Assembly: GCF_004344915.1 (NCBI RefSeq)
Contig: NZ_SKFG01000012.1
Span: 124,001 to 188,000 of the forward strand
Length of the DNA: 64,000 bases
From: Paenibacillus albiflavus
Lineage (GTDB): Bacteria; Bacillota; Bacilli; Paenibacillales; NBRC-103111
Direction of reading: 5' to 3'
Shown here: positions 16,809 through 25,484 of the stretch, one piece after another
Position numbering within the stretch: the first letter of the stretch is position 1
Layout of the letters: every line of letters starts with the position of its first letter
Notes under the pieces: generated by a model
Seen by the model: the letters and a program-made list of their open reading frames with translations, nothing else
Told to the model about the DNA's origin: nothing
Databases searched by the model: none
Translations under genes and position numbers: made by a program

Positions 16809-16924
16809 TCAGGAAAAAATAACAGCATATCCTTGAGTGATTGGCGGACCTACGTGTCCACCTGCCTTATTCAGTTCACGATCACCTTAGTAGTTGTATT
16901 CATTGAATTAGCCCAGCGTTTCAT
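16809..16924 (-). pseudogene. Possible frameshifted small peptide gene
   Basis: On the minus strand an ATG at 16924 follows a clear GGGAGTG site but reads only 17 codons (MKRWANSMNTTTKVIVN) to a stop at 16871. A second frame, shifted by one base and open from 16886 to 16809, reads GDRELNKAGGHVGPPITQGY then AVIFS and a stop. One missing or extra base near 16888 would join them into a peptide of about 41 residues. A terminator follows at 16679-16707. It may be a decayed peptide gene or coincidence; no family recognised. Confidence 0.35.
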
Positions 16925-16985
16925 GCTGCTCACTCCCTTCACAACAAATTAAAATCATTGTATCCTATTTTTACCATGGTAGCAA

Positions 16986-17550
16986 TTAGAAAAATGCATA
17001 CAATCCATTTTCAAAATACTTGTAATCATCATCTGTAATGATCGTTTCTCCATAGCCATCGAAGAATGCTTGATGGTCATGATCGGTTTGGAAAATGTTC
17101 GGCTTCGGCCTAATCGCTAGTGATACATCATATCTAGGATCTCCGAGCGCACCACCACTCCAGTCAATGATCCCAGCTATTCTTCCGTCATGAACTAACA
17201 CATTGTCTATCGTAAAATCACCATGAATGAGCGTTTGTCTATATGCCTTCGGCTTATTATTCTTTAGTTTATCCAGCTGTTCCCTTGTCCCGTCAACTTG
17301 ATAATGCAATAGATTATATTCTGCCTGCGTAAGCATATCATCAATCCAATCGCCACTATTCCTTAGCTGATCAGGACAAATTGTCGCATGCAATTCCCGC
17401 AATTGACGTCCGTATTGAAAAATCAGTTTATATCTTACAGATGGATTATCCTCACGAGTCAGAACACTCCGTAAAGGTTCTCCCTCCATGTACTCCATTA
17501 GAAGCCATCTGATGTATGCCCTTGCCTCGGATAGCTTATCGTATGTATTT
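16986..17550 (-). pseudogene. Decapitated APH-family kinase gene
   Basis: The frame lacks about the first 80 residues of the family, including the nucleotide-binding strands. What remains starts near TYDKLSEARAYIRWLLMEYM with no start codon or ribosome binding site before it; the first ATG (17498) is internal to the WLLMEYMEGEPL segment. The catalytic core is intact: LIHGDFTIDNVLV (HGDxxxxN) and GIIDWSGGALGDP (DWxxxxxGDP). An in-frame TGA lies just upstream at about 17551-17553, abutting the stop of the serine hydrolase gene at 17554. This suggests a deletion that removed the 5' end. A short ATG-initiated protein of 170 residues is possible but would not be a normal kinase. Confidence 0.7.
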
Positions 17551-17553
17551 CAC

Positions 17554-18999
17554 CTAACGTTTGCATCTCCCACTAACTATATATTCTTCTATATTGAGCG
17601 ACACATTGATACTTAACTGGAAGTCAATCGTATCCTCATCCTTGAATCTTACGGTATAAGTGACCACATAAGGTGTCTCTATATAGAACAACGTTAGCTC
17701 TAAAGCATCTCTATCCAGCCATTTAGCATAGGTTACAACTTCTTGTCTGTGCAAAAGCAGGTCTTTATTGAACACATCTGTCGTATGAATAGGTTTGAAC
17801 CAATTGAAAGCCAGCACATTGTCCCGCTCGTCCCCGTAACTAGTATGAAGCTCCAATTGATCATCCTTCTGATAAAATCTAATTTCCTTCAGCCCATGAG
17901 GATTATTACCCATGATATAGCATCGATTATTTAGATGTAGTGTACACTCCGGAACTGGCATAATCGTTGGAACAGCAGAGCTAGCCATACGATTTAATCT
18001 TGCGTGCAACTCCAGTTGATCTTCTTGGCACACAGAATCGCTATTGCCTAAATGATCCACAATATGCTCATAAATCAGATCAAGCAATGTCTGCAATGAC
18101 TTCATGCTTGGGAAACTAGACGTTGCTGCAATTACAATCTGCTCATTGGGCGCTACAAAACAAACCTGACCAAATGAGCCATCTCCTCGATAGCATCCTC
18201 GCCGACACAGATGAAATTGATATCCATACCCCTGGGCAGAATCGTTTCGTTCCGCTCCAAGCCGATTATCGCTTTGCTCCTGTGTAGCTAGTTCGATGTA
18301 TGACTCCGAAATAATTCTCTTCCCCGCATACATCCCTTTGTGTAACAGCAGCAATCCAATCTTCGCGATGCTTTCCGTGGATAAGCTGAGGCCCATCCCA
18401 CCAGCGATAACTCCCATCGGGCAAGTCTCCCAAGTAGGTCTTGGTATTCCAAGTGGTTCAAATAATCTCGGCATTAGATAATCGATGAGATTCAGACCTG
18501 TTGCTTGTTCCATAATCGCTGACAGCATATAGGTGGAATGCGTGCTGTATCGGTAATAGCTTCCTGGTTCATGTTCTACCTCTTGAGATAGGAACGCTTT
18601 AACCCAATCCCGTTCATTTACGACAGCTGCATATATATTATCGTGATGTCCTGAATTCATGGATAAAAGATGATGCACATTCATAGCAGCCAAATTAGAT
18701 GAAACAACATGCGGCAGTTTGTTCGGAAAGAAGGATATCACCTTATCCTCCAAGTTCAGCAAGCCTTCATCTATTGCAATTCCCACTGCCAAGGAAGTTA
18801 TGCTTTTGCTTAATGAAAACAACAATTGCGGATGATCCAAACGATAAGGGGATCGAACATACTCCGCAGTCATCCTACCATTTTGCAGTAAAATCAAGCT
18901 ATTGACCTCTAAGTTAAGCTCATCGATCCTAGCAAAAAAATCAATCAGTGATCTGGAAGTCAAACCATGATTTTCAGGAAGGTCCTTCATAATGCCCAT
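17554..18999 (-). CDS. Serine hydrolase, class C beta-lactamase family, with C-terminal extension
   Basis: 481 residues. Residues about 20-330 are the class C beta-lactamase-like fold with SxxK (SLSKS) near residue 63 and a GYGYQFHLCRRG segment near 255. The last 130 residues form an extra domain, predicted beta-rich, as seen in several Paenibacillus-type serine hydrolases. No signal peptide, so intracellular. ATG at 18999 is 9 bases from GGAGG; an ATG at 19005 is too close to it. It ends against the decapitated APH gene. Esterase or peptidase activity is inferred from the family only. Confidence 0.83.
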   Translation of the reverse strand: MGIMKDLPENHGLTSRSLIDFFARIDELNLEVNSLILLQNGRMTAEYVRSPYRLDHPQLLFSLSKSITSLAVGIAIDEGLLNLEDKVISFFPNKLPHVVSSNLAAMNVHHLLSMNSGHHDNIYAAVVNERDWVKAFLSQEVEHEPGSYYRYSTHSTYMLSAIMEQATGLNLIDYLMPRLFEPLGIPRPTWETCPMGVIAGGMGLSLSTESIAKIGLLLLHKGMYAGKRIISESYIELATQEQSDNRLGAERNDSAQGYGYQFHLCRRGCYRGDGSFGQVCFVAPNEQIVIAATSSFPSMKSLQTLLDLIYEHIVDHLGNSDSVCQEDQLELHARLNRMASSAVPTIMPVPECTLHLNNRCYIMGNNPHGLKEIRFYQKDDQLELHTSYGDERDNVLAFNWFKPIHTTDVFNKDLLLHRQEVVTYAKWLDRDALELTLFYIETPYVVTYTVRFKDEDTIDFQLSINVSLNIEEYIVSGRCKR

Positions 19000-19171
19000 T
19001 TTCATTTACCTCCAGTTCAGATTGTGATACGATTAATGGCAATTAAAGCCAAAGGGGGCGTTTGTCGTTATCAAAGAACAAGTACACAAGGGCATATTAT
19101 ATCAAGGGGTATCGCATACTTAGCCCTATAAACTGCGACTTCCCCCTACTTTACAAAGGGGTAATTCAACT

Positions 19172-20092
19172 ATGCAAGCAGCAAACAGTCTATTAATTCG
19201 TAATTTTCAACAAACAGATATGCCACAACTTGGTGTATTCTATCAATCCGTCAAAACAAGAGGCAACGTTGTGTTCTGGTGGGTTGGTGACGAGAACAAT
19301 TATGGTAACGTTTTCTGTGCTTTTGAGGATAGTCTAATGATCGCTAAAGGTCAAGTCGATATCATCAATATTGTTCCACCTGATCGTTTGCCAGATAATA
19401 AACATGCTATTTATCTCAATCTCAAAACTCTACCTGACAGAGAGCAAGATTACGAGCTGATGGACAAACTCTATTCGTATCTTTATCAAAGAGCCTTGGA
19501 GCTGAAAGAAACTTTACCTCCAGCCTACGAAACACAGCTTTGTGTAGGCAATGATTCTTCAGAGGTGGCTAACAATCAATTTTTTATTCAAAAAGGGTAT
19601 CGTCATTTGAAGAGCCTGTTTACCATGACGCGAGATTTGAATGAGCCTATTGCTAAGCAAACTCTGCATGAGCAATTTCAATTCGCCTTGTGGAAGATGG
19701 AATCTCCTCAGGAAGAAACAGAGTATCTTAAACTGGATGCCGAAATTTGGCCAGATGCAACCATTGGATCCAAGAGATTAGCTGATAATAAGAACCATAA
19801 GCTATGGACCTCAATGGTAGTTCGTGAGGGAGATACAATCGTTGCAGGCTTGATGGTATGGCAAGAGGAAGATCAAGGTGCCATTGAGGATGTGTTCGTC
19901 CGTGAACCTTGGAGAAAACGTGGGTTAGCTAAATTCCTCCTTACTGCGGCATTTGAATATTTACAATCGCATGGATTGCAATCCGCCTATCTGATGGTAC
20001 TCACCGATAATGATTCTGCACTGTCTCTATATGAATCTGTGGGATTCCGTAAGGTACAGGAAGAAATCAGGTACTGCATTGAGCTAAAATAA
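19172..20092 (+). CDS. GNAT-family acetyltransferase, two-domain
   Basis: 306 residues. The C-terminal half (about 165-306) is a clear GNAT domain: EDVFVREPWRKRGLAKFLL carries the acetyl-CoA binding loop RKRGLA and ends with ALSLYESVGFRKV. The N-terminal half resembles a degenerate GNAT-like domain without that motif. It is transcribed alone, opposite to its neighbours, after AAAGGGG. Acceptor substrate unknown. Followed by the second repeat island. Confidence 0.85.
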   Translation: MQAANSLLIRNFQQTDMPQLGVFYQSVKTRGNVVFWWVGDENNYGNVFCAFEDSLMIAKGQVDIINIVPPDRLPDNKHAIYLNLKTLPDREQDYELMDKLYSYLYQRALELKETLPPAYETQLCVGNDSSEVANNQFFIQKGYRHLKSLFTMTRDLNEPIAKQTLHEQFQFALWKMESPQEETEYLKLDAEIWPDATIGSKRLADNKNHKLWTSMVVREGDTIVAGLMVWQEEDQGAIEDVFVREPWRKRGLAKFLLTAAFEYLQSHGLQSAYLMVLTDNDSALSLYESVGFRKVQEEIRYCIELK

Positions 20093-20158
20093 GCTAAACA
20101 TAGCTTATATCTCACGCATTCGCAAATACGGAACGCCGTCTATACGCAAACATTGAAG

Positions 20159-20347
20159 TTTGAATGCATTTTGTGCAGTCAAATACCGCCATATGGCGTA
20201 AAATAAAGTTTTGCCTGCACTTTGTGCAGGCAAATTTTGTTTTCTAGCCTATTTTGAGCTCAATCCCAACTTTTGAATGTACCAAATGCAGGCAAAACTT
20301 ATTTTTCTCCATCCAGACGACTTTTGAATGCATAAAATGCAGGCTGG
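20159..20347. repeat. Second island of four 25-bp palindromic repeats
   Basis: Units at 20159-20183, 20210-20234, 20272-20296 and 20323-20347, the same 25-bp element as at 11028-11216. The unit at 20210-20234 is a perfect palindrome: TTTGCCTGCAC-TTT-GTGCAGGCAAA. The last unit runs directly into a 45-bp element. No gene is seen in 20093-20411 otherwise. Confidence 0.78.
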
Positions 20348-20350
20348 CAC

Positions 20351-20395
20351 AAGAAGAAGCGGTTTCATCGTCATTAAGGACGGATGCGTTTCATA
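20351..20395. repeat. 45-bp inverted-repeat element, copy 3
   Basis: Opens AAGAAGAAGCGG and closes GCGTTTCATA, 45 bp, closest to copy 2 (inner GTTTCA..CGTC and GGACGGATGCGTTTC shared). It lies 3 bp after a 25-bp repeat and just downstream of the GNAT gene at 20412. Confidence 0.75.
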
Positions 20396-20411
20396 AGCGA
20401 ATACCTAGAAT

Positions 20412-20864
20412 TTATGACAGCACAATTTCCATTAGTGGTAGAAATCTTCCTTTCGTAACAGTTGACTCTACATCACCAATCCGTTTGGCCCCCATCGATA
20501 AATAGAAGCCTTCGGCATGAGGATCGCTATGAATTATCACTTTAGGAATACCGAGTTCCTTGGCTAGCCCCATGATGTGCTGCCACAATACCCTTCCATA
20601 TCCAAGGCGAACCGCAGATGGATCTATGAAAACATCACTTAGAATACTACTGTCGCCGTCCTGTTCCAAAGCAATGAAGCCTTGGATCTTCCCTTCATCT
20701 TCAACCACATATACATGTGCAGCTGCGATAAATTCAGGCGTGATCGTTAATGCTGCTCGACAAGATTCAATAAATTCATCACTGTATCCCCAGTATGCTT
20801 TAGAACGAATAGCAAGCTGGGTCAAATCATCTGCTTCCTGTATTACCGCTTTACGAATATTCAT
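20412..20864 (-). CDS. GNAT-family acetyltransferase
   Basis: 150 residues, one GNAT domain. SDVFIDPSAVRLGYGRVLWQ carries the acetyl-CoA loop (RLGYG), followed by HSDPHAEGFYLSMGAKRIG near the C-terminus. The frame extends upstream, but the ATG at 20864 has GGAGGAG 9 bases before it and starts with MNIRKAV, the usual beginning of the fold. Single gene, minus strand. Substrate unknown. Confidence 0.85.
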   Translation of the reverse strand: MNIRKAVIQEADDLTQLAIRSKAYWGYSDEFIESCRAALTITPEFIAAAHVYVVEDEGKIQGFIALEQDGDSSILSDVFIDPSAVRLGYGRVLWQHIMGLAKELGIPKVIIHSDPHAEGFYLSMGAKRIGDVESTVTKGRFLPLMEIVLS

Positions 20865-20995
20865 AACGGCACACTCCTCCCTTCTAGAATATTCTAAATC
20901 TTTTCCTTGATTAATCAACCAATTGAATGATATTCAGTTAGCAGCTATATACGAAAATGCAGCCCTGTAAGGGCTGCAACAGATATTGTATCCTA

Positions 20996-22144
20996 TTATA
21001 TAAACTGTCTTACATCATTGTTTCTTCCGAAGCGATAGATGGCGATCAAGGCAAATGCAACAGCGAATGCAAGTAAGATTGCGATGTTCAGGTATAAGCT
21101 GCCGAATGTTTCTCCTTGCTGCAGCTTATTAATCATATCCAGCAGCCAGTGCTGTGGCGTGAAATTCGAAATTTTGCGAACCGTGTCTGGCATGATATCC
21201 ACTGGGAAGAAACATCCTGCAAGCAGACAAGTTGGCACGATCACGAGATTCTGCAAAGCACCTGCGCTCGTGCTGCCTTTGGCAAAAGCGATGAGCATAA
21301 GCGCTAGCGCAATCGCTGTAAGCGAGAACAGAAGCAGCGCTGGAACTAACTGAACGAAAGATATTCCCGTGTCGATTTGAAGTACGTTCTTCATGACAAT
21401 GAGTGTGACTACGATCTGAATCAACAGAATAATTATACTGACGACCACATTAGAGAGCACATATGCCCTGGAGGACATAGGAGATGATAGCAGTCGCAAG
21501 AAGGTGCGGTTCTCTTTTTCCCTAATAATGCCTTCCATCATATTGAAAGCCGAGAGCATCATGAACATGACGAGGAAACCAATGGATTGATAAGTCATCA
21601 TCTTCATATTCGATGAATCCTGCAGCGTCTCCGAAGTTAGCTTAAAGTTATGCTTCGTGTATGCTGTATACAAGGTATCGAATGCAGCAGCATCACCATG
21701 CGAACTTTGACCAATCGCTGCGACATTGCCAATATAGCTCTGCAGCATTGCCTTCACATACGCTGTCACCTGAGCGCCTTTGACTGAGACAATATCAAGC
21801 TGTGATGGCGTACCCGATCGAACGCTATCGGCAAACCCTGCTTTAAATACGATGCCACTATCCAGTTTGCCCGCTGCAATTTCACGATTCATCGTTTCCT
21901 CATCGGTTAGCGTAATCTTGACTTGATTCAAACCTTCCACAAAATGAATCGCATCGCTAGTAATCGTCTGATTGCTATCTTGATTGATAATGCCGATTTT
22001 CAGCGTGCCTGTATTCACATTGCTATATAAGAGCATGGAAACCAGTACCCCGATAATCGGTAATCCGATATAAAAGAACCAGTTTTTCCTATTCCTAAAA
22101 ATAACGGATAATGATTTGCGTACCAACCATAACATTTCACTCAT
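20996..22144 (-). CDS. ABC-2 type exporter permease (LnrN-like)
   Basis: 382 residues: one N-terminal helix, a large external domain (about 40-180), then five membrane helices with an EGIIREKENRTFLRLLSSPMSSRAY segment typical of ABC-2 permeases. The second of two permeases next to an ABC ATPase. The two starts are 2 bp apart from the previous stop, so the pair is cotranslated. Gene order (regulator, kinase, ATPase, permease, permease) resembles the LnrJKLMN linearmycin-resistance system of Bacillus subtilis; export of an amphiphilic antibiotic or lipid is inferred. Confidence 0.87.
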   Translation of the reverse strand: MSEMLWLVRKSLSVIFRNRKNWFFYIGLPIIGVLVSMLLYSNVNTGTLKIGIINQDSNQTITSDAIHFVEGLNQVKITLTDEETMNREIAAGKLDSGIVFKAGFADSVRSGTPSQLDIVSVKGAQVTAYVKAMLQSYIGNVAAIGQSSHGDAAAFDTLYTAYTKHNFKLTSETLQDSSNMKMMTYQSIGFLVMFMMLSAFNMMEGIIREKENRTFLRLLSSPMSSRAYVLSNVVVSIIILLIQIVVTLIVMKNVLQIDTGISFVQLVPALLLFSLTAIALALMLIAFAKGSTSAGALQNLVIVPTCLLAGCFFPVDIMPDTVRKISNFTPQHWLLDMINKLQQGETFGSLYLNIAILLAFAVAFALIAIYRFGRNNDVRQFI

Positions 22145-22145
22145 A

Positions 22146-23270
22146 TTATACCGCCTCCTGTTTCCGTATGCAGAAGATCGCGAAGATTAAGAAGATCGCT
22201 GCGATTCCCACATTCAATCCAATCGTAGACCATGCAGCAGCCACATCATCTGCATAAATGAGCTTTGTTAAAGACGAATTCGCCCAGCGAATAGGAGAAA
22301 GATTCGCTAGAATGTCCATAATGCCTTCTCCATCACTAATTGGGAAGTAAGCACCGCCCAGGAAGGAAGCAACTTGCGTGAAGAGCATAACCACCATTCT
22401 TGAGCTTTCATTCTTAAATATGAAGCTGATGCCGACCCCCATACTGACTGCGAGTAGAACTTCTGTCAACAAGACGAGGAGGACTATACCGTAATGACTT
22501 CCCCATTCCGCATGGAAGACGAATTTGCTAAACAGAACAACGACTAATACACAGAGTAGATTGATAAACGTAGCTCCGATAATACTCCCTGCAAAAAATT
22601 CTATTTTTGATACAGGTGACGCCATCAATCGTGCATAAGTGTTACGAAGCTTTTCAGTCTGATACAGATAGCTACCGAGTATGATTGAATAGAATGCGAT
22701 CATGGTTGACATGGCGACCGCGTAATAATCCATTGAACCGGGCAGCTTATCGTGATCGAGCGAAGTTTCTCGAATGTAATCTCCACTTTGCATGGCACTT
22801 GCTACAATCTCCTGAACGGCTGAAGGATTCGCTTCGTAAGCTGCTGCGGTTAAAGAATAGCGATCAGCGAATGTCGTCAGCATGCCTTGCAGAATATTGC
22901 TTTCAATCGTCCTCTTACTGCTGCCATAGAACTTGATGCCATCATCCCGAAGCTCAGCATAGGCTGTATATCGATCAGAACGAACCTCTTCCTTGCTGTC
23001 CATGCCTGCTTCCGCTTGCGTTACTTGAACACCTTGTTTCTCAATCGCTTCGACAAACCCGTTCCAATAAGGCGTTATTTGCTGATTCGTCCATTCATTC
23101 GAAATGAGCAGCTTCATGTCCCCGATCTTCGATCCATCCGTGAATGCATTTGATAGGGCCGTACCCAGAATGAGCATCATGACAATTGGTAGTGCTAGCA
23201 TGAGCCAAAATGTCATTTTGCTGCGCATCGTGGATTTGATTCTTTTTAGCGCAATATTCCATATGTTCAT
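22146..23270 (-). CDS. ABC-2 type exporter permease (LnrM-like)
   Basis: 374 residues with the same topology as its neighbour: an N-terminal helix, a long extracytoplasmic domain and a C-terminal block of five helices. ATG at 23270 has GGAGGTGT 9 bases upstream; the GTG at 23276 is too close to it. Starts 14 bp after the ATPase gene stop. Presumed heterodimer with the product of 20996-22144. Confidence 0.87.
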   Translation of the reverse strand: MNIWNIALKRIKSTMRSKMTFWLMLALPIVMMLILGTALSNAFTDGSKIGDMKLLISNEWTNQQITPYWNGFVEAIEKQGVQVTQAEAGMDSKEEVRSDRYTAYAELRDDGIKFYGSSKRTIESNILQGMLTTFADRYSLTAAAYEANPSAVQEIVASAMQSGDYIRETSLDHDKLPGSMDYYAVAMSTMIAFYSIILGSYLYQTEKLRNTYARLMASPVSKIEFFAGSIIGATFINLLCVLVVVLFSKFVFHAEWGSHYGIVLLVLLTEVLLAVSMGVGISFIFKNESSRMVVMLFTQVASFLGGAYFPISDGEGIMDILANLSPIRWANSSLTKLIYADDVAAAWSTIGLNVGIAAIFLIFAIFCIRKQEAV

Positions 23271-23283
23271 TGCCACACACCTC

Positions 23284-24222
23284 CTAGTCCCTCAAATTTC
23301 TACCTGTTAACGTCAGGAATACCGTTTCAAGATTTGGCGCCTGCTCTTCTACCGATCGAATTTCAACTTGATCCTTGATGAGCTGCTGAATGATTCGATT
23401 CAAATTATTAACCTCAGCTTTCGAAATAATCTGCAGCGCTTGCTCTTCCTGACGAACAGAGACTACACCTTGAATCGTTTTGAGTGACTCAAGCTGGAGG
23501 GTATCACCTGGTTTAACGCCGATCCAAATTTCTTTGGAATCCGTAATAATTGCTTTGAGCTGCTCCTTCGTACCTTCTGCTATAACTTTCCCGTGATCAA
23601 TGATCGCAATATTAGTGCAAATTTCCTCGACTTCTTCCATATAATGGCTCGTATAAATGATTGTACAGCCCATCTCATTCAGCTTCTTGACCGAATTCAA
23701 AATATAATTGCGCGAATGCGGATCAATTCCCACTGTCGGTTCATCCATAATGATCAGCTTCGGCTGATGAGCAATCGCACATGCAATATTCAGCCTACGC
23801 TTCATCCCACCTGAGAAGTTCTTCGGGAAGCTCTTATGTTTGTCCCCAAGGCCTACGAATTCAAGCGCTTCCTCTGTTCTCTCTTTAAGTAGCGTGCCTC
23901 TTAAACCATATAGCCCAGCGAAAAAGTATACATTCTCATAAGCCGTCATATCCTCGTAAATCGCTAAATCTTGCGGAACAATCCCAATGTTCATTTTGGC
24001 AAATTTGGCATTCTTCTTGATGTCCTTACCTAGCAAATGGATTTCACCCTTTGTGCTGCGCAGCAGCGAGGCAATCATGTTGATGGTCGTACTTTTGCCT
24101 GCCCCGTTTGCACCAAGGAATCCAAAAATTTCGCCTTCACGAACATTCAATGTCATATTATCAACTACGATGATATCGCCGAACTTCTTGGTCAAATTAC
24201 GAATTTCTAAAACATTACTCAT
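23284..24222 (-). CDS. ABC transporter ATP-binding protein (LnrL-like)
   Basis: 312 residues. Walker A GANGAGKSTT (about 37-46), signature NFSGGMKRRLNIA (about 133-145), Walker B LIIMDEPTVGID and the switch-histidine TSHYMEE are all intact. The C-terminal 80 residues form the DrrA-like extension common in drug-export ATPases. ATG at 24222 lies 8 bases after AGGAG; the GTG at 24231 overlaps the site. It energises the two permeases downstream. Cytoplasmic. Confidence 0.93.
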   Translation of the reverse strand: MSNVLEIRNLTKKFGDIIVVDNMTLNVREGEIFGFLGANGAGKSTTINMIASLLRSTKGEIHLLGKDIKKNAKFAKMNIGIVPQDLAIYEDMTAYENVYFFAGLYGLRGTLLKERTEEALEFVGLGDKHKSFPKNFSGGMKRRLNIACAIAHQPKLIIMDEPTVGIDPHSRNYILNSVKKLNEMGCTIIYTSHYMEEVEEICTNIAIIDHGKVIAEGTKEQLKAIITDSKEIWIGVKPGDTLQLESLKTIQGVVSVRQEEQALQIISKAEVNNLNRIIQQLIKDQVEIRSVEEQAPNLETVFLTLTGRNLRD

Positions 24223-24345
24223 CCCGATCACTCCTAATTCCTTAATGGTTATGTCTGTATTGTAAAGAAAAAGGACGCCCTTACGTCAGTGCATAAGTTC
24301 ATCCTTTGGATATGAAAATCTTCATTATGTTCATCATGAGAAATC

Positions 24346-25470
24346 TCATTCATTTCTGCTGGGCAGCAGCGTCGTCACGCTAAAGCCCTTCGTTCCATCG
24401 ACAATTACGGTACCGCCCACAGTTGCAGCTCGTTCCTCCATGCCGATAATCCCCAGCCCTTTGACCAGCTTGACAGCCCCTCGTCCATTGTCCGATACAA
24501 CCGCTTTGATAAATTTATTAAGCACGCGTATCTCGATATGGATCGCAGTGGCTTCAGCATATTTAAGCGCATTCGTGACAGCTTCGGTTGCATTCTTCTG
24601 GATGATCTGCCACTGAATCGGCGTGATGCGATCAATGTCTCCGTCATAGGTCAGAGAAGCAATCACCGTTTCCTTCGTTGACAGCTCGTCCACAAAGAGA
24701 CGCAAACGATTAATACCTAGCTCCTCTGAGCTTGGCTTCAGATCTTTAAGCGTCAACCTTATGCGTTCGAGACCGTCTTTGGAAATGGCAATTGCATTGC
24801 CTAATAGCTCGGCTGCTTTCTCCTGATTCGTCGCAAGCAGTCTGCGTGATGCCTCCATCTGGATTAAAGCTCCCGCCATCGAATGACCAATATCATCATG
24901 AATTTGCTGGGAAAGCCGATTTCGCTCCTCCAGCTTAATGGTATATTCCGATTGCCGGATGTATTCCGTGTTTTCGCTAAGCGAATGTGTCAATCGCTGA
25001 ACATTCTCCCGCAATGTTTCTCGCTCTTGCTCGATTCTAACAAGCTTATCGTTTAGTACGCAGACATAGGCATACATCATGAAACTAATAAACGTACTTA
25101 GCAAGTAAAGCAGCTTTAGATCGGGAGTATTCACAATTGCAATGGGCAAAAGCATACAGAGCAAGGTGAGCAGCTTGTTCTTGGAAAAAAGTCCAATTAG
25201 CTCATATATACTAATCGGGATCAGCAGGATAAATAGCGGATCGGAATAAATCGTAACGAACAGAATATAGCAGATAGATGCAGCAGCGAGCAGCAGTTTC
25301 AGCTTGATGCTGCGAAAAATATAATAAGCAATATTCACTGAGAGATAGATTAAATAGGCAAATAAATGCCAAGACTCAACTGCAACTACAAAAGTAGAAT
25401 TAGCTAAGAAATTGGCTGCTACAATATAGCATAAGATTACCGCTTTATTCCCAAGCGTCAAATTCTCCAT
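24346..25470 (-). CDS. Sensor histidine kinase, DesK/LnrJ-type
   Basis: 374 residues. Five or six membrane helices fill residues about 8-135, with little external sequence, so the signal is probably sensed in the membrane. The HisKA_3 phosphoacceptor is QQIHDDIGHSMAGAL near residue 185, followed by a HATPase domain with DNGRGAV and GLGIIGMEERA. Its stop is about 120 bp from the ATPase start, and its start is 14 bp after the response regulator stop. Predicted to phosphorylate that regulator and to control the exporter. Confidence 0.92.
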   Translation of the reverse strand: MENLTLGNKAVILCYIVAANFLANSTFVVAVESWHLFAYLIYLSVNIAYYIFRSIKLKLLLAAASICYILFVTIYSDPLFILLIPISIYELIGLFSKNKLLTLLCMLLPIAIVNTPDLKLLYLLSTFISFMMYAYVCVLNDKLVRIEQERETLRENVQRLTHSLSENTEYIRQSEYTIKLEERNRLSQQIHDDIGHSMAGALIQMEASRRLLATNQEKAAELLGNAIAISKDGLERIRLTLKDLKPSSEELGINRLRLFVDELSTKETVIASLTYDGDIDRITPIQWQIIQKNATEAVTNALKYAEATAIHIEIRVLNKFIKAVVSDNGRGAVKLVKGLGIIGMEERAATVGGTVIVDGTKGFSVTTLLPSRNE

Positions 25471-25484
25471 ACGTGAATTTACTC

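Noticed and set aside
15648-17550. Aminoglycoside resistance genes
   Set aside because: APH fold is shared by many kinases; no close resemblance to a known resistance enzyme can be argued from sequence alone, and one copy lacks its N-terminus.
14688-18999. Beta-lactam resistance island
   Set aside because: The class C-like proteins lack signal peptides, and the family is mostly esterases and peptidases; neighbouring APH-like genes are of the broad small-molecule kinase type.
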